NCBI RefSeq assembly: GCF_001945395.1 | Contig: NZ_MSXV01000023.1 | Coordinates: 1 to 64,000, forward strand | DNA length: 64,000 bases | Direction of reading: 5' to 3' | DNA from: Pseudomonas sp. PA15(2017) | GTDB lineage: Bacteria; Pseudomonadota; Gammaproteobacteria; Pseudomonadales; Pseudomonadaceae | Shown here: in pieces, positions 41,403 to 55,291 of the stretch | Layout: each line of letters begins with the position of its first letter | Position numbering within the stretch: position 1 is the first letter of the stretch | The notes under the pieces: generated by a model | The model's input: only the letters and a program-made list of their open reading frames with translations | What the model was told of the DNA's origin: nothing | Databases searched by the model: none | Program-made: the position numbers and the translations under genes

Positions 41403-42289
41403 TTACGCCTTCTTCACTTCCCAACCGGTCAGCTCGGCGAGGGCCTTGCCGATGTCAGCCAGGGAACGCACGGTTTTCACACCGGCGTCCTGCAGCGCAG
41501 CGAATTTCTCGTCTGCAGTGCCTTTGCCGCCGGAGATGATGGCGCCAGCGTGGCCCATGCGCTTGCCGGGCGGAGCGGTCACACCTGCGATGTAGGAAAC
41601 GACAGGCTTGGTGACGTTGGCCTTGATGTAGGCAGCCGCTTCTTCTTCAGCCGAACCGCCGATCTCGCCGATCATGACGATCGCTTCGGTCTTCGGGTCT
41701 TCCTGGAACAGCTTCAGGATGTCGATGAAGTTGGAGCCCGGGATGGGGTCGCCACCGATGCCCACGCAGGTGGACTGGCCGAAACCGGCGTCGGTGGTCT
41801 GCTTGACGGCTTCATAGGTCAGGGTGCCGGAACGCGACACGATGCCTACCTTGCCTGGCAGATGGATGTGACCCGGCATGATGCCGATCTTGCACTCACC
41901 GGGCGTGATCACGCCCGGGCAGTTCGGGCCGATCAGGCGAACGCCCAGCTCGTCACACTTGACCTTGGCGTCGAGCATGTCGAGGGTCGGGATGCCTTCG
42001 GTGATGCAGACGATCAGCTTGATACCGCCGAAAGCCGCCTCCAGGATCGAGTCCTTGCAGAAAGGAGCCGGAACGTAGATGACCGAAGCGTCGGCGCCAG
42101 TGGCTTCAACGGCTTCTTTCACGGTGTTGAACACCGGCAGGCCCAGGTGAGTGGTGCCGCCCTTGCCCGGCGTCACGCCGCCAACCATCTGGGTGCCGTA
42201 GGCGATGGCTTGTTCAGAGTGGAAGGTACCTTGCGAGCCAGTGAAACCCTGGCAGATGACCTTGGTGTCTTTATTGATCAGGACGCTCA

Positions 42290-42290
<1 letters not shown>
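41403..42290 (-). CDS. sucD: succinyl-CoA ligase alpha subunit
   Basis: 295 aa. CoA-binding Rossmann part [18 protein letters not shown], and the phosphorylated His in [15 protein letters not shown]. Converts succinyl-CoA to succinate with ATP formation, together with SucC. Overlaps the sucC stop by 1 bp. Confidence 0.98.
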
Positions 42291-43456
<1,166 letters not shown>

Positions 43457-43616
43457 GCTTGTCTACCGTCTTCGTTTAGGTATTGCGCATCGGCGCCGCA
43501 CTCACGTGCCGCACCACCTGTGACCGCCATTGGGCAGTCCGGCGCGCATTCCGTGTCGAGCTGAGCCCGACCCGGGCAACGCGCCGTGGTTCTATGCCAG
43601 AGAACGCCTGAAAAAC

Positions 43617-43634
43617 GCCGGCCCGAAGGCCGGC
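43617..43634 (-). terminator. terminator after lpd
   Basis: GCCGGCC / GGCCGGC with TTCG loop and GTTTTT on the minus strand. It lies between lpd and sucC, so sucCD may be partly independent. Confidence 0.8.
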
Positions 43635-43644
43635 ATGCGACGTC

Positions 43645-45093
<1,449 letters not shown>

Positions 45094-45167
45094 TTAGCGT
45101 AAAGCTTCGAGCTCGAGCCGCGGACGAAGGCCCTGTAGGGCGCAGCATCCACGACCCGCAGCTGCGT

Positions 45168-46394
45168 TTAGATGTCCAGCAGCAGACGCGCTGGGTCTTC
45201 CAGCAGGTTCTTGATGGTCACCAGGAAGGTCACGGCTTCTTTGCCATCGATCAAGCGATGATCATAGGACAGCGCCAGGTACATCATCGGGCGAATGACC
45301 ACTTGGCCGTTCACGGCAACCGGACGCTGGATGATGTTGTGCATGCCCAGGATCGCGGCCTGCGGCGGGTTGACGATCGGCGTCGACATCATCGAACCGA
45401 AGGTACCACCGTTGGTGATGGTGAAGGTACCACCGGTCATTTCCTCGATGGACAGCTTACCGTCGCGGGCTTTCTTGCCGTAGGCAGCGATGCCGGCTTC
45501 GATGTCGGCTAGGCCCATCAGTTCGGCGTTACGCAGAACCGGAACCACCAGGCCACGGTCGCTGGAAACGGCCACGCCGATGTCCTGATAACCGTGGTAG
45601 ACGATGTCGTTGCCATCGATCGAGGCATTGACCGCCGGCAGGCGCTTCAGCGCCTCGGTGGCAGCCTTGACGAAGAAGGACATGAAGCCCAGGCGAGTGC
45701 CGTTATGGGCTTTCTCGAACTGATCCTTGTACTTCGAACGCAGCGCCATGATCTCGGACATGTCGACTTCGTTGAAGGTGGTCAGCATCGCCATGTTCGA
45801 CTGGGCTTCGACCAGGCGACGGGCAACGGTGGCGCGAACGCGAGTCATCGGCACGCGCTTCTCGGTACGGTCGCCAGCACCGCTTACCACCGGAGCAGAA
45901 GCAGCGGCGGCTGCAGCAGGCTTGGCAGCCGGAGCGTTCTTCTTGGCTTCAGCGGCGGCAACCACGTCTTCCTTGGTCACACGGCCGCCCTTGCCCGAAC
46001 CGCTGATGCTGTTCGGGTCGATGCCATTCTCTTCGGCCAGCTTGCGAGCGGCTGGCGAGAGGATCTGGTCATCACCGCCAGCAGCGGCCGGTGCAGCGGC
46101 AGCCTGGGCAGGCGCAGCAGCGGCTTGAGCAGGCGCAGCGGCCGGAGCGGCAGCGCCACCTTCGGTCAGCTTGCCCAGTACCTCGTTGGAGAGGACGGTG
46201 TCGCCTTCGTTCTTGACGATCTCGGCAACCACGCCATCGGCCTCGGCCAGCACTTCGATCACGACCTTGTCGGTTTCGATGTCGACGATCAGCTCATCGC
46301 GCTTTACCGCTTCGCCCGGCTTCTTGTGCCAGGTAGCCACGGTGCCGTCAGCGACCGATTCGGGGAATGTAGGGGCTTTGATCTCGATAGCCAT
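45168..46394 (-). CDS. sucB: 2-oxoglutarate dehydrogenase E2 (succinyltransferase)
   Basis: 408 aa. Lipoyl domain with [14 protein letters not shown] (lipoylated Lys near 43), Ala-rich linker (about 78-108), E3-binding domain [15 protein letters not shown] and catalytic domain with [13 protein letters not shown]. Forms the 24-mer core. Confidence 0.98.
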   Translation of the reverse strand: MAIEIKAPTFPESVADGTVATWHKKPGEAVKRDELIVDIETDKVVIEVLAEADGVVAEIVKNEGDTVLSNEVLGKLTEGGAAAPAAAPAQAAAAPAQAAAAPAAAGGDDQILSPAARKLAEENGIDPNSISGSGKGGRVTKEDVVAAAEAKKNAPAAKPAAAAAASAPVVSGAGDRTEKRVPMTRVRATVARRLVEAQSNMAMLTTFNEVDMSEIMALRSKYKDQFEKAHNGTRLGFMSFFVKAATEALKRLPAVNASIDGNDIVYHGYQDIGVAVSSDRGLVVPVLRNAELMGLADIEAGIAAYGKKARDGKLSIEEMTGGTFTITNGGTFGSMMSTPIVNPPQAAILGMHNIIQRPVAVNGQVVIRPMMYLALSYDHRLIDGKEAVTFLVTIKNLLEDPARLLLDI

Positions 46395-46464
46395 TGTGTT
46401 CTTTTCCTTAAATTCGGTGGTTTCGAGGAAGCGGCCTCAACGGGCCGCCTCCTTCGCGATGGCA

Positions 46465-49296
46465 TTAAACGGTGAAGGCATCCTGCAGCAGTTTTTCCTG
46501 CTGTTCGGCGTGCATGGACGCATAACCACAGGCCGGAGCGGCCGAGGCATCACGCCCCGCGTACTCGAGCACCAGCGACTTCTTGTGCGCCAGAGCGGCA
46601 CGACGCATGTGGTGCTGGCTGCAGTACCAGGCGCCCTGGTTCATCGGCTCTTCCTGACACCAGACGATGTGCTTGAGGTTCTTGTACGGAGCGAGAACTT
46701 CGGCCAAGTCGTCTTCCGGGAACGGATACAGCTGCTCGATACGCACGATGGCGATATCCTCGCGGCCTTCGGCGCGGCGTTTTTCCAGCAGGTCGTAGTA
46801 GACCTTGCCGCTGCACAGCACCAGACGCTCGACCTTTTTCGGCTCGATGGCGTCGATTTCCGGGATGACGGTCTGGAACGAACCTTCGGCCAGATCTTCC
46901 AGAGTCGATACGGCCAGCTTGTGGCGCAGCAGCGACTTGGGCGTCAGCACCACCAGCGGCTTGCGCAGCGGGCGAATGACCTGACGACGCAGCAGATGGT
47001 AGATCTGCGCTGGCGTGGTCGGTACCGCGACCTGGATGTTCTGCTCGGCGCACAGTTGCAGGTATCGCTCCAGGCGTGCCGAGGAGTGCTCCGGGCCCTG
47101 CCCTTCATAACCGTGCGGCAGCAGCATGGTCAGGCCGCACAGACGACCCCACTTGGTTTCGCCGCTGGAGATGAACTGGTCGAACACCACCTGGGCACCG
47201 TTGGCGAAGTCGCCGAACTGGGCTTCCCAGATCACCAGCGCATTCGGCGTGGTGGTGGCGTAACCGTATTCGAATGCCAGCACCGCTTCTTCCGACAGGA
47301 AGGAATCGTAGAGGTCGAAGCGCGGCTGACCTTCATACAGGTTTTGCAGTGGCAGGTAGGCCGAGCCGTCCTTCTGGTTGTGCAGTTGTGCATGGCGGTG
47401 CGAGAAGGTACCGCGCCCCACGTCCTGACCGGTGATACGGATCGGATGACCTTCGACCAGCAGGGTCGCGTAGGCCATGGTCTCGGCGTAGCCCCAGTTC
47501 AGCGGCAGGCCGCCGGCGCCCATCTTGCCGCGGTCCTCGTAGATCTTGCCGACCTGGCGCTGAACCACGAAACCGTCAGGCGTTTCCAGCAGCTTGCTGG
47601 ACAGCTCCTGCAGGGTCTTGAGGTCGAAGCGGGTGTCGTGACGCGCGGTCCAGGCGTGGCCCAGGTACGGACGCCAGTCGACGAACAGCTCCTTGTTCGG
47701 CTCCTTGACCAGGCTCTTGACCACGTGCTGACCGTTGTCGAGCGCCGTGCGGTACTCGTCGACCGGAGCCTGCACCGCTTCGGCGGTCAGGCGGCCACCG
47801 CCGGTCAGGGCGTCGGCGTATAGCTCGCGGGTGGTGCGCTGCTTGGCGATCTGCTGGTACATCAGCGGCTGGGTGCCGCTCGGCTCGTCGGCCTCGTTGT
47901 GGCCGCGACGACGGTAGCAGACCAGGTCGATGACCACGTCACGCTTGTACTGCATGCGGTAATCGACGGCCAGTTGGGTGACGAACAGCACGGCTTCCGG
48001 ATCATCGCCATTCACATGGAAGATCGGCGCCTGAATCATCTTGGCGACGTCGGTGGCGTACTCGGTGGAGCGCGCATCGTCGGCTCGGTTGGTGGTGAAG
48101 CCAACCTGGTTGTTGATCACGATGTGGATGGTACCACCCGTCTTGTAGGCACGGGTCTGCGACATCTGGAAGGTTTCCATGACCACGCCCTGACCGGCGA
48201 ATGCCGCGTCACCGTGGATGGAGATCGGCACAACCTTGTCCCCGGTCGCATCGGTACGACGATCCTGGCGAGCACGTACCGAACCCTCGACCACCGGAGA
48301 CACGATCTCCAGGTGCGACGGGTTGAACGCCAGCGCCAGGTGCACTTCGCCACCCGAGGTCATCACGTTCGAGGAGAAGCCCTGGTGGTACTTCACGTCA
48401 CCGGAGCTCAGGCCTTCGACCTTCTTGCCTTCGAACTCGTCGAACAGGTCGCGCGGGTTCTTGCCGAAGGTGTTGACCAGCACGTTCAGACGGCCACGGT
48501 GGGCCATGCCGATGACGATTTCCTTGGTGCCGTAGGAGCCGGAGCGCTGGATGATCTCGTCCAGCATCGGAATCAGGCTCTCGCCACCTTCCAGACCGAA
48601 GCGCTTGGTGCCCGGGTACTTGGTGCCCAGGTACTTTTCCAGGCCTTCCGCAGCGGTCAGGCGCTCGAGCAGGTGGCTCTGCGCCTCGGCGGAGATCTGC
48701 GGGCGACCACGAACGCTTTCCAGACGCTGCTGGAACCAGCTGCGCTGGTCGGAATCGACGATGTGGGTGAACTCGGAGCCGATGGTGCGACAATATGTCT
48801 GATGCAAAGCGTCGCGGATTTCCCGCAAAGTTGCTTCTTCTTTGCCGATTGCCAGACCACCCGTGCGGAAGGTGGTATCCAGATCCGCGTCGGTAAGGCT
48901 GTAATGGCTGATCGACAGATCAGCAGGAACAGGACGCTGCCACAGCCCAAGCGGATCGAGCTGAGCCGCCTGGTGGCCACGCATGCGGAATGCCTGAATC
49001 AACCGCAACACTTCGACCTGCTTCTTCTCGTGTTCGCTGCTCACGGTCCCGGCAGAAGCCGGCTGAGCGCGACGCTGGTTCTTGGCCAGCAACACGAAAT
49101 GATCACGAATCGTCGAGTGCGATACGTCATTGGCGGTACTGCCTTCGGACGGCAACTTATCGAAATAAGTGCGCCATTCTTCCGGCACGGCGTTGGGATC
49201 GTGCAGGTAGAGCTCATAGAGCTCCTCCACGTAGGCAGCGTTACCACCGGATAGGTGGGCACTGTCCCACATGCGCTGCATCACGCTTTCTTGCAT
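46465..49296 (-). CDS. sucA: 2-oxoglutarate dehydrogenase E1
   Basis: 943 aa, the usual size. Opens with MQESVMQRMWDSAHLSGGNA. Thiamine diphosphate site with GDAAFAGQGVVMETFQMSQ and later LLPHGYEGQGPEHSSARLER. Decarboxylates 2-oxoglutarate. Confidence 0.98.
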   Translation of the reverse strand: MQESVMQRMWDSAHLSGGNAAYVEELYELYLHDPNAVPEEWRTYFDKLPSEGSTANDVSHSTIRDHFVLLAKNQRRAQPASAGTVSSEHEKKQVEVLRLIQAFRMRGHQAAQLDPLGLWQRPVPADLSISHYSLTDADLDTTFRTGGLAIGKEEATLREIRDALHQTYCRTIGSEFTHIVDSDQRSWFQQRLESVRGRPQISAEAQSHLLERLTAAEGLEKYLGTKYPGTKRFGLEGGESLIPMLDEIIQRSGSYGTKEIVIGMAHRGRLNVLVNTFGKNPRDLFDEFEGKKVEGLSSGDVKYHQGFSSNVMTSGGEVHLALAFNPSHLEIVSPVVEGSVRARQDRRTDATGDKVVPISIHGDAAFAGQGVVMETFQMSQTRAYKTGGTIHIVINNQVGFTTNRADDARSTEYATDVAKMIQAPIFHVNGDDPEAVLFVTQLAVDYRMQYKRDVVIDLVCYRRRGHNEADEPSGTQPLMYQQIAKQRTTRELYADALTGGGRLTAEAVQAPVDEYRTALDNGQHVVKSLVKEPNKELFVDWRPYLGHAWTARHDTRFDLKTLQELSSKLLETPDGFVVQRQVGKIYEDRGKMGAGGLPLNWGYAETMAYATLLVEGHPIRITGQDVGRGTFSHRHAQLHNQKDGSAYLPLQNLYEGQPRFDLYDSFLSEEAVLAFEYGYATTTPNALVIWEAQFGDFANGAQVVFDQFISSGETKWGRLCGLTMLLPHGYEGQGPEHSSARLERYLQLCAEQNIQVAVPTTPAQIYHLLRRQVIRPLRKPLVVLTPKSLLRHKLAVSTLEDLAEGSFQTVIPEIDAIEPKKVERLVLCSGKVYYDLLEKRRAEGREDIAIVRIEQLYPFPEDDLAEVLAPYKNLKHIVWCQEEPMNQGAWYCSQHHMRRAALAHKKSLVLEYAGRDASAAPACGYASMHAEQQEKLLQDAFTV

Positions 49297-49450
49297 GCTT
49301 GGTCACCCTCGGTAAGGGGACACCACCGGCGAGGACACCGACTGGCTCTCGAAGTCATGTTGCAGCGACTTCAACAAGCCACCAAGAATCCCGCAGATAG
49401 TCCGGGCACCAGCCCGAATGCCCCTGCTGGTCGTCATATTTTTCGTATGA

Positions 49451-49476
49451 GGGCGTCGGCGGCTAGGCCGACGCCC
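49451..49476 (-). terminator. hairpin between sdhB and sucA
   Basis: GGGCGTCGGC / GCCGACGCCC, 6-nt loop. Probably a partial terminator or mRNA-stability element; the T tract is interrupted. Confidence 0.6.
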
Positions 49477-49544
49477 TGGCGATACTGCAACACCGACATT
49501 ACGTCGGTGCGGCAGGTGTTACGGTAAAGCTAAAGAACGGTGAA

Positions 49545-50264
49545 TCAGGTACCGCTTTGCAGCAGCATGTTGCGTACGTGACCGATGGCCTTGGTCGGGT
49601 TAAGACCCTTGGGGCACACATTCACGCAGTTCATGATCCCGCGGCAGCGGAACACACTGAATGGATCATCGAGCGATGCCAATCGTTCCGCGGTCTTGGT
49701 ATCACGGCTGTCGGCCAGGAAGCGATAGGCCTGCAGCAGTGCAGCCGGGCCCAGGAACTTGTCCGGGTTCCACCAGAACGACGGGCAGCTGGTCGAGCAG
49801 CACGCACACAGGATGCACTCGTACAGACCGTCGAGCTTCTCGCGCTCTTCCGGCGACTGCAGGCGCTCGATGGCCGGAGCCGGTGTCTCGTTCTGCAGGA
49901 ACGGCTGCACCTTCTCGTACTGCTTGTAGAAGATGCTCATATCGACGACCAGGTCACGAATGACCGGCAGGCCAGGCAGCGGGCGGATCACCAGCTTGTT
50001 GCCCTTGACCACGCTGGAGATCGGCGTGATACAGGCCAGGCCGTTCTTGCCGCTGATGTTCATGCCGTCGGAGCCGCAAACGCCTTCACGGCAGGAGCGG
50101 CGGTAGGAGAAACCCTCGTCCTGCTCTTTGATGAGCGCCAGGATGTCCAGCACCATCAGGTCTTTGCCGTCGATGGTGATGTCGAAATCCTGCATGAACG
50201 GCGCTTTGTCGGCTTCCGGGTTGTAGCGATAAACGCTGACTTTCAAGCTTTTGCCAAGAGACAT
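49545..50264 (-). CDS. sdhB: succinate dehydrogenase iron-sulfur subunit
   Basis: 239 aa from ATG 50264 with AAGGG upstream; a GTG 9 nt earlier is an alternative. [2Fe-2S] CREGVCGSDG, [4Fe-4S] CILCACCSTSCP and [3Fe-4S] CRGIMNCVNVCPKG are all present. Confidence 0.98.
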   Translation of the reverse strand: MSLGKSLKVSVYRYNPEADKAPFMQDFDITIDGKDLMVLDILALIKEQDEGFSYRRSCREGVCGSDGMNISGKNGLACITPISSVVKGNKLVIRPLPGLPVIRDLVVDMSIFYKQYEKVQPFLQNETPAPAIERLQSPEEREKLDGLYECILCACCSTSCPSFWWNPDKFLGPAALLQAYRFLADSRDTKTAERLASLDDPFSVFRCRGIMNCVNVCPKGLNPTKAIGHVRNMLLQSGT

Positions 50265-50275
50265 GGTAGCCACCC

Positions 50276-52048
50276 TTAATAAGTACGAACTTTGGGTTCA
50301 AACGCCGGTACGGTCTTCGGCGAGAAGTTGACATCGCGTTTGGCGACACGTTTCTCACCCGGGAAGTACAGGCTGTGGCACAACCAGTTGGTGTCGTCAC
50401 GGTCTTCGAAATCTTCACGGGCGTGAGCGCCGCGGGACTCGGTACGGGTGTCAGCTGCGATGGCAGTGGCTTCGGCGACTTCCAGCAGGTTCTGCAGCTC
50501 CAGCGCTTCGATACGCGCGGTGTTGAAGGCCTGGCTCTTGTCGTTGATCTTGACCTTGGCGATGCGCTCGCGCAGGTCGGACAACTGAGCGATGCCCTTC
50601 TTCATGTATTCGCCGGTACGGAATACGCCAAAGTAGTTCTGCATGCACGACTGCAGTTCGCGCTTGAGCGTGGCAACATCTTCGCCGCTGCTACGCTCGT
50701 TGACGCCAGCCAGACGACCCAGCGACAGCTCGATGTCGGTTTCGCTGGCACCACGGACTTCCACGCCTTCTTTCAGCGCTTTTTCCAGGTGCAGGCCAGC
50801 GGCACGGCCGAACACCACCAGGTCGAGCAGCGAGTTGCCGCCCAGACGGTTGGCACCGTGAACCGATACGCAAGCCACTTCGCCCACGGCGAACAGACCT
50901 TCGATGATCCTGTCGTTGCCGTTGGCATCCTGGGTGATGGCCTGGCCATGAATGTTGGTGGCAACGCCGCCCATCATGTAGTGGCAGGTCGGGATGACCG
51001 GAACGGGCGCGACGACCGGGTCGACATGGGCAAAAGTCTTCGACAGTTCGCAAATGCCTGGCAGGCGGCTGTGCAGCACTTCCTCGCCGAGGTGATCGAG
51101 CTTGAGCAGTACGTGGTCCTTGTTGGGGCCACAGCCGTTGCCGGCGATGACTTCCTTGACCATGGAACGGGCCACCACGTCACGACCGGCGAGGTCCTTG
51201 GCGTTGGGCGCATAACGCTCCATGAAGCGCTCACCATGGGCGTTGATCAGGTAACCACCCTCACCGCGGCAGCCTTCGGTAACCAGTACACCGGCGCCGG
51301 CGATACCGGTTGGGTGGAACTGCCACATTTCGATGTCCTGCACCGGCACGCCGGCACGCAGGGCCATGCCCACACCGTCACCGGTGTTGATCAGGGCGTT
51401 GGTGGTGGAGGCGTAGATACGGCCAGCACCGCCGGTGGCCAGAACCACGGCCTTGGAACGGATGTACACGGTTTCGCCGGTCTCGATGCAGATGGCGATG
51501 ACGCCGACGATGGCACCGTCCTGGTTCTTCACCAGATCGACCGCATACCATTCGTTGAGGAACGAGGTGCCAGCCTTCAGGTTGGCCTGGTACAGGGTGT
51601 GCAGCAGCGCGTGACCGGTACGGTCGGCAGCGGCACAGGTACGAGCGGCCTGAGTCGGATTGTCCGGCCCCTTGGACTGACCACCGAACGGACGCTGATA
51701 GATGCGGCCCTGCTCGGTACGGGAGAACGGCAGCCCCATGTGCTCGAGCTCGAACACGGCTTCCGGACCGACGGAACACATGTATTCGATCGCGTCCTGG
51801 TCACCGATGTAGTCGGAACCCTTGACGGTGTCGTACATGTGCCAGCGCCAGTCATCGTTCGGATCGTTCGAGGCGATGGCGCAGGTGATGCCGCCCTGGG
51901 CAGAAACGGTGTGAGAACGGGTCGGGAAGACCTTGGTGACCACTGCTGTCTTGTGACCGCCTTGCGCCAACTGCAGAGCAGCGCGCATACCGGCACCGCC
52001 ACCACCGACGATGATGGCGTCATAGGAAAGAGTACGAATGCTAGTCAT
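50276..52048 (-). CDS. sdhA: succinate dehydrogenase flavoprotein subunit
   Basis: 590 aa. FAD-binding [17 protein letters not shown], covalent FAD His in [10 protein letters not shown], active-site [20 protein letters not shown] and [11 protein letters not shown]. Oxidises succinate to fumarate. Confidence 0.98.
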   Translation of the reverse strand: MTSIRTLSYDAIIVGGGGAGMRAALQLAQGGHKTAVVTKVFPTRSHTVSAQGGITCAIASNDPNDDWRWHMYDTVKGSDYIGDQDAIEYMCSVGPEAVFELEHMGLPFSRTEQGRIYQRPFGGQSKGPDNPTQAARTCAAADRTGHALLHTLYQANLKAGTSFLNEWYAVDLVKNQDGAIVGVIAICIETGETVYIRSKAVVLATGGAGRIYASTTNALINTGDGVGMALRAGVPVQDIEMWQFHPTGIAGAGVLVTEGCRGEGGYLINAHGERFMERYAPNAKDLAGRDVVARSMVKEVIAGNGCGPNKDHVLLKLDHLGEEVLHSRLPGICELSKTFAHVDPVVAPVPVIPTCHYMMGGVATNIHGQAITQDANGNDRIIEGLFAVGEVACVSVHGANRLGGNSLLDLVVFGRAAGLHLEKALKEGVEVRGASETDIELSLGRLAGVNERSSGEDVATLKRELQSCMQNYFGVFRTGEYMKKGIAQLSDLRERIAKVKINDKSQAFNTARIEALELQNLLEVAEATAIAADTRTESRGAHAREDFEDRDDTNWLCHSLYFPGEKRVAKRDVNFSPKTVPAFEPKVRTY

Positions 52049-52051
52049 GAA

Positions 52052-52420
52052 TCAGAAACCCCAAAGAATCTGCACGCCCCAGACGAAGAACACGAACATG
52101 GCGATGCCACACGCGGCCTGGAACAGAAAACGCACAACGGTTGCCCACTTGCCCAGCGCGGTCGGCGTCAGGTAGTCGGTGGAGATGGTCCACATGCCGA
52201 CCCAGGCGTGAACGCCGAGCGCCACGAGAGTCAGCAGGCTGAAGATGCGCATTGCATTATTGGAGAACAGACCATGCCATTCGGCGTAGCCCATGCCTGG
52301 ATTCAGGACGATGTAGCCCAGCAGAAACAGGACATAAGCCGCGAGCACGCCCGCAGAAACGCGTTGAGCCATCCAGTCGTAGAGGCCCGAACGCGAGAAA
52401 TTCGTGACGTTAGTTACCAT
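52052..52420 (-). CDS. sdhD: succinate dehydrogenase membrane anchor subunit
   Basis: 122 aa from MVTNVTNFSRSG; an ATG 6 nt upstream would lie inside sdhC. Three helices; DWMAQRVSAGVLAAYV is the anchor signature and the haem/quinone region includes ALGVHAWVG. Confidence 0.96.
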   Translation of the reverse strand: MVTNVTNFSRSGLYDWMAQRVSAGVLAAYVLFLLGYIVLNPGMGYAEWHGLFSNNAMRIFSLLTLVALGVHAWVGMWTISTDYLTPTALGKWATVVRFLFQAACGIAMFVFFVWGVQILWGF

Positions 52421-52788
52421 ATCCATACCCCCAGCAGCACGATCAGGATCGCCGATACGACGAGAACGATTTTGGAACCCAGTTTGCCGCCTTCCAGCGT
52501 CTCACCGACTCCAGCATCCATGATCAGGTGGCGCACACCGGCCACCAGGTGGTACAGCAGAGCGGACAACAGTCCCCAGATCACGAACTTGGCCAGCGGA
52601 CTGGTCAAGCATTCTTTCACCTGCGCGAAGCCCTCTTCCGAAGACAGCGACTTGTCGAGCCCGAACAGCAGCACGGCAATGCCGAGGAAAAGGATCACGC
52701 CAGATATACGGTGAAGAATGGACGTGTAAGCAGTGACTGGGAGTTTTATCGTCCGAAGGTCTAAGTTTACAGGTCGTTGGCTATTCAC
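52414..52788 (-). CDS. sdhC: succinate dehydrogenase cytochrome b556 subunit
   Basis: 124 aa. RPVNLDLRTIKLPVTAYTSI then LHRISGVILFLG, and the haem ligand region LLYHLVAGVRHLIMD. Three helices. First gene of the sdh-suc operon. Confidence 0.97.
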   Translation of the reverse strand: MNSQRPVNLDLRTIKLPVTAYTSILHRISGVILFLGIAVLLFGLDKSLSSEEGFAQVKECLTSPLAKFVIWGLLSALLYHLVAGVRHLIMDAGVGETLEGGKLGSKIVLVVSAILIVLLGVWIW

Positions 52789-52920
52789 GGCTTTATTATC
52801 ACACTGAGAGCCCCAGCTATCAGGGCTGAGTTGTCGGGAAGCGCACTGGTCAGGTACCCATCACCCAAGAAGTGACAACCACCAGAAACCGGGCTCAAGG
52901 CCCTTGGCAGTCGGGCGCAG

Positions 52921-52949
52921 AGTATAGACAGTTAGGTCGCTAATGACAA
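52921..52949 (-). promoter_or_regulatory. promoter of sdhC
   Basis: Minus strand: TTGTCA (52949-52944), 17-bp spacer, TATACT (52926-52921). About 130 bp upstream of sdhC. The 52789-53151 gap holds only the divergent control region. Confidence 0.75.
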
Positions 52950-53064
52950 CGCGGATACCTCGACCTAATAGCGATTGCGTCAAGCCCGGAAATGGCGTAA
53001 TAGGGCGCGCCCTTTTGTCGCAGGCAGGGCACTCAAGCCCTTCTATTGCCTGGGTTTTCGCAAA

Positions 53065-53092
53065 TTGACTTTCAGATTCATAACACTATAGT
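53065..53092 (+). promoter_or_regulatory. promoter of gltA
   Basis: TTGACT (53065-53070), 16-bp spacer, TATAGT (53087-53092), 60 bp before the start codon. Confidence 0.75.
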
Positions 53093-53151
53093 GATGCGGG
53101 CCCTGCGTGGGGGGCCGACTGATGATTCCAAGCATAACTAGGAGGCCACAC

Positions 53152-54423
53152 ATGGCTGACAAAAAAGCGCAGTTGATCATCGAGGGCGCAGCCCCCGTCG
53201 AGCTGCCCGTTTTATCCGGCACCGTTGGCCCAGATGTGATCGACGTGCGGAGCCTGACTGCCACGGGCAACTTCACCTTCGACCCCGGCTTCATGTCGAC
53301 CGCCTCATGCGAGTCGAAGATCACCTACATTGATGGTGACAAGGGCGTACTGCTGCACCGCGGCTACCCCATCGAGCAACTGGCCGAGAAAGCCGACTAC
53401 CTGGAGACCTGCTACCTGCTGCTCAACGGCGAACTGCCGGACGAAGAGCAGAAGGCCCAGTTCGTCAGCACCATCAAGAACCACACCATGGTTCACGAAC
53501 AACTGAAGACCTTCTTCAACGGTTTTCGTCGTGACGCCCACCCGATGGCCATCATGTGTGGCGTGGTCGGCGCCCTCTCCGCCTTCTACCACGATTCCCT
53601 GGACATCAAGAACCCACAGCACCGCGACATTTCCGCGATGCGCCTGGTCGCCAAGATGCCGACCATCGCTGCCATGGTGTACAAGTACTCCAAGGGCGAG
53701 CCGATGATGTACCCGCGTAACGACCTGAACTACGCGGAAAACTTCCTACACATGATGTTCAACACCCCGTGCGAGACCAAGCCGATCAGCCCCGTGCTGG
53801 CCAAGGCCATGGACCGCATCTTCATCCTGCACGCCGACCACGAGCAGAACGCCTCCACTTCCACGGTGCGCCTGGCGGGCTCCTCGGGCGCCAACCCGTT
53901 CGCCTGTATCGCTGCCGGTATCGCCGCACTCTGGGGCCCGGCCCACGGCGGTGCGAACGAAGCCGTACTGGCCATGCTGGACGAAATCGGCGACGTGTCG
54001 AACATCGACACCTTCATCGCCAAGGCCAAGGACAAGGACGATCCGTTCAAGCTCATGGGCTTCGGTCACCGCGTCTACAAGAACTTCGATCCACGCGCCC
54101 AGGTCATGAAGCAGACCTGCGACGAAGTGCTGGCCGAGCTGGGCATCAACGACCCGCAGCTGGAACTGGCCATGAAGCTCGACGAGATCGCCCGTAACGA
54201 TCCGTACTTCAAAGAGCGCAACCTGTATCCGAACGTCGACTTCTACTCGGGGATCATCCTCAAGGCGATCGGCATTCCAACCAGCATGTTCACCGTGATC
54301 TTCGCCCTGGCGCGTACCGTCGGTTGGATCTCGCATTGGAAGGAAATGCTCTCCGGCCCGTACAAGATCGGCCGCCCGCGTCAGCTGTACACCGGCCCGA
54401 CCCAGCGCGACATCAAGAAGTAA
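53152..54423 (+). CDS. gltA: citrate synthase (type II)
   Basis: 423 aa; AGGAGG 7 nt before ATG 53152. Catalytic His in [13 protein letters not shown] and oxaloacetate-binding [11 protein letters not shown]-terminal domain of the NADH-sensitive Gram-negative type. Diverges from the sdh operon. Confidence 0.98.
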   Translation: MADKKAQLIIEGAAPVELPVLSGTVGPDVIDVRSLTATGNFTFDPGFMSTASCESKITYIDGDKGVLLHRGYPIEQLAEKADYLETCYLLLNGELPDEEQKAQFVSTIKNHTMVHEQLKTFFNGFRRDAHPMAIMCGVVGALSAFYHDSLDIKNPQHRDISAMRLVAKMPTIAAMVYKYSKGEPMMYPRNDLNYAENFLHMMFNTPCETKPISPVLAKAMDRIFILHADHEQNASTSTVRLAGSSGANPFACIAAGIAALWGPAHGGANEAVLAMLDEIGDVSNIDTFIAKAKDKDDPFKLMGFGHRVYKNFDPRAQVMKQTCDEVLAELGINDPQLELAMKLDEIARNDPYFKERNLYPNVDFYSGIILKAIGIPTSMFTVIFALARTVGWISHWKEMLSGPYKIGRPRQLYTGPTQRDIKK

Positions 54424-54452
54424 GCTTCTTGCCCTGAGCCCGCTGTGACAAG

Positions 54453-54480
54453 AAAGCCCATATCCACGGATATGGGCTTT
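54453..54480 (+). terminator. terminator of gltA
   Basis: 13-bp stem AAAGCCCATATCC / GGATATGGGCTTT and TTTTT. Confidence 0.93.
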
Positions 54481-54543
54481 TTCGTTTCTGTCCCTGCCGC
54501 TCAGGCTTTATCATGGCGCCCTGTATCCACAGCCGGGCCGTTC

Positions 54544-54936
54544 ATGAAATTCGCCATCGCCCTGTTTTCACCGCCTTCGGCGCCCTCTTCCCGCCGTGCC
54601 CTGCGCTTTGCAGAAGCGGCGCTGAACGGTGGCCACCAGATCGTGCGCCTGTTCTTCTACGCCGATGGCGTGCACAGCGCCTCGGGCACTGTCGTCAGCC
54701 CTCAGGATGAAACCGACGTCGCCCGTCAGTGGCGCGAATTCGTTGTCAGCAACGGGCTCGACGGCGTGGTGTGCATCGCCGCCGCCCTGCGTCGTGGCGT
54801 GCTCGACGCCCAGGAAGCGCGCCGCTACGAGCGCGAGGCGGCCAACCTGCCCGCACCCTGGGTACTGTCCGGTTTGGGCCAGCTGCACGAAGCGGCTCAA
54901 GAAGCTGACCGGCTGATCTACTTTGGAGGTGACTGA
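54544..54936 (+). CDS. tusD: sulfur relay protein TusD
   Basis: 130 aa from MKFAIALFSPPSAPS. DsrE-family fold; RLFFYADGVHSAS and the presumed active Cys in GLDGVVCIAAALRRGV. Part of the TusBCD complex passing sulfur to TusE for tRNA 2-thiouridine. Confidence 0.93.
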   Translation: MKFAIALFSPPSAPSSRRALRFAEAALNGGHQIVRLFFYADGVHSASGTVVSPQDETDVARQWREFVVSNGLDGVVCIAAALRRGVLDAQEARRYEREAANLPAPWVLSGLGQLHEAAQEADRLIYFGGD

Positions 54937-54937
54937 G

Positions 54938-55291
54938 ATGAGTCAATCCCTGCTGATCATCAGCCGCCAGGCGCCCTGGAACGGCACTGGCGCCCGCGAA
55001 GCCCTGGATATCGCCCTGGCCGGTGGCGCCTTCGACCTGCCCATCGGCCTGCTGTTTCTCGATGACGGCGTGCTGCAGCTGGCCACCAGGCAAGCGCCCC
55101 AGGCCGTACAGCAGAAAGACCTCACCGCCAACCTGCAGGCCCTGCCGATGTTCGGCGTCGAAGCACTGTATGCCTGCGCCCACAGCCTGGCACAGCGCGG
55201 CCTGAGCGACACCTCGCTGGCCGTCGAACGCCTGGACACCGACGGCCTGCGTGCCCTTATCGACCGCTACGACCAGGTGATCACGCTGTGA
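54938..55291 (+). CDS. tusC: sulfur relay protein TusC
   Basis: 117 aa, start ATG 54938 with GGAGGT upstream. DsrF-type; REALDIALAGGAFDLPIGLL. Structural partner in TusBCD. Overlaps tusB by 4 bp. Confidence 0.92.
   Translation: MSQSLLIISRQAPWNGTGAREALDIALAGGAFDLPIGLLFLDDGVLQLATRQAPQAVQQKDLTANLQALPMFGVEALYACAHSLAQRGLSDTSLAVERLDTDGLRALIDRYDQVITL

Noticed and set aside
50375..52714. 779-codon plus-strand frame over sdhA
   Set aside because: A shadow of sdhA/sdhD; no homologous content and no start signals.
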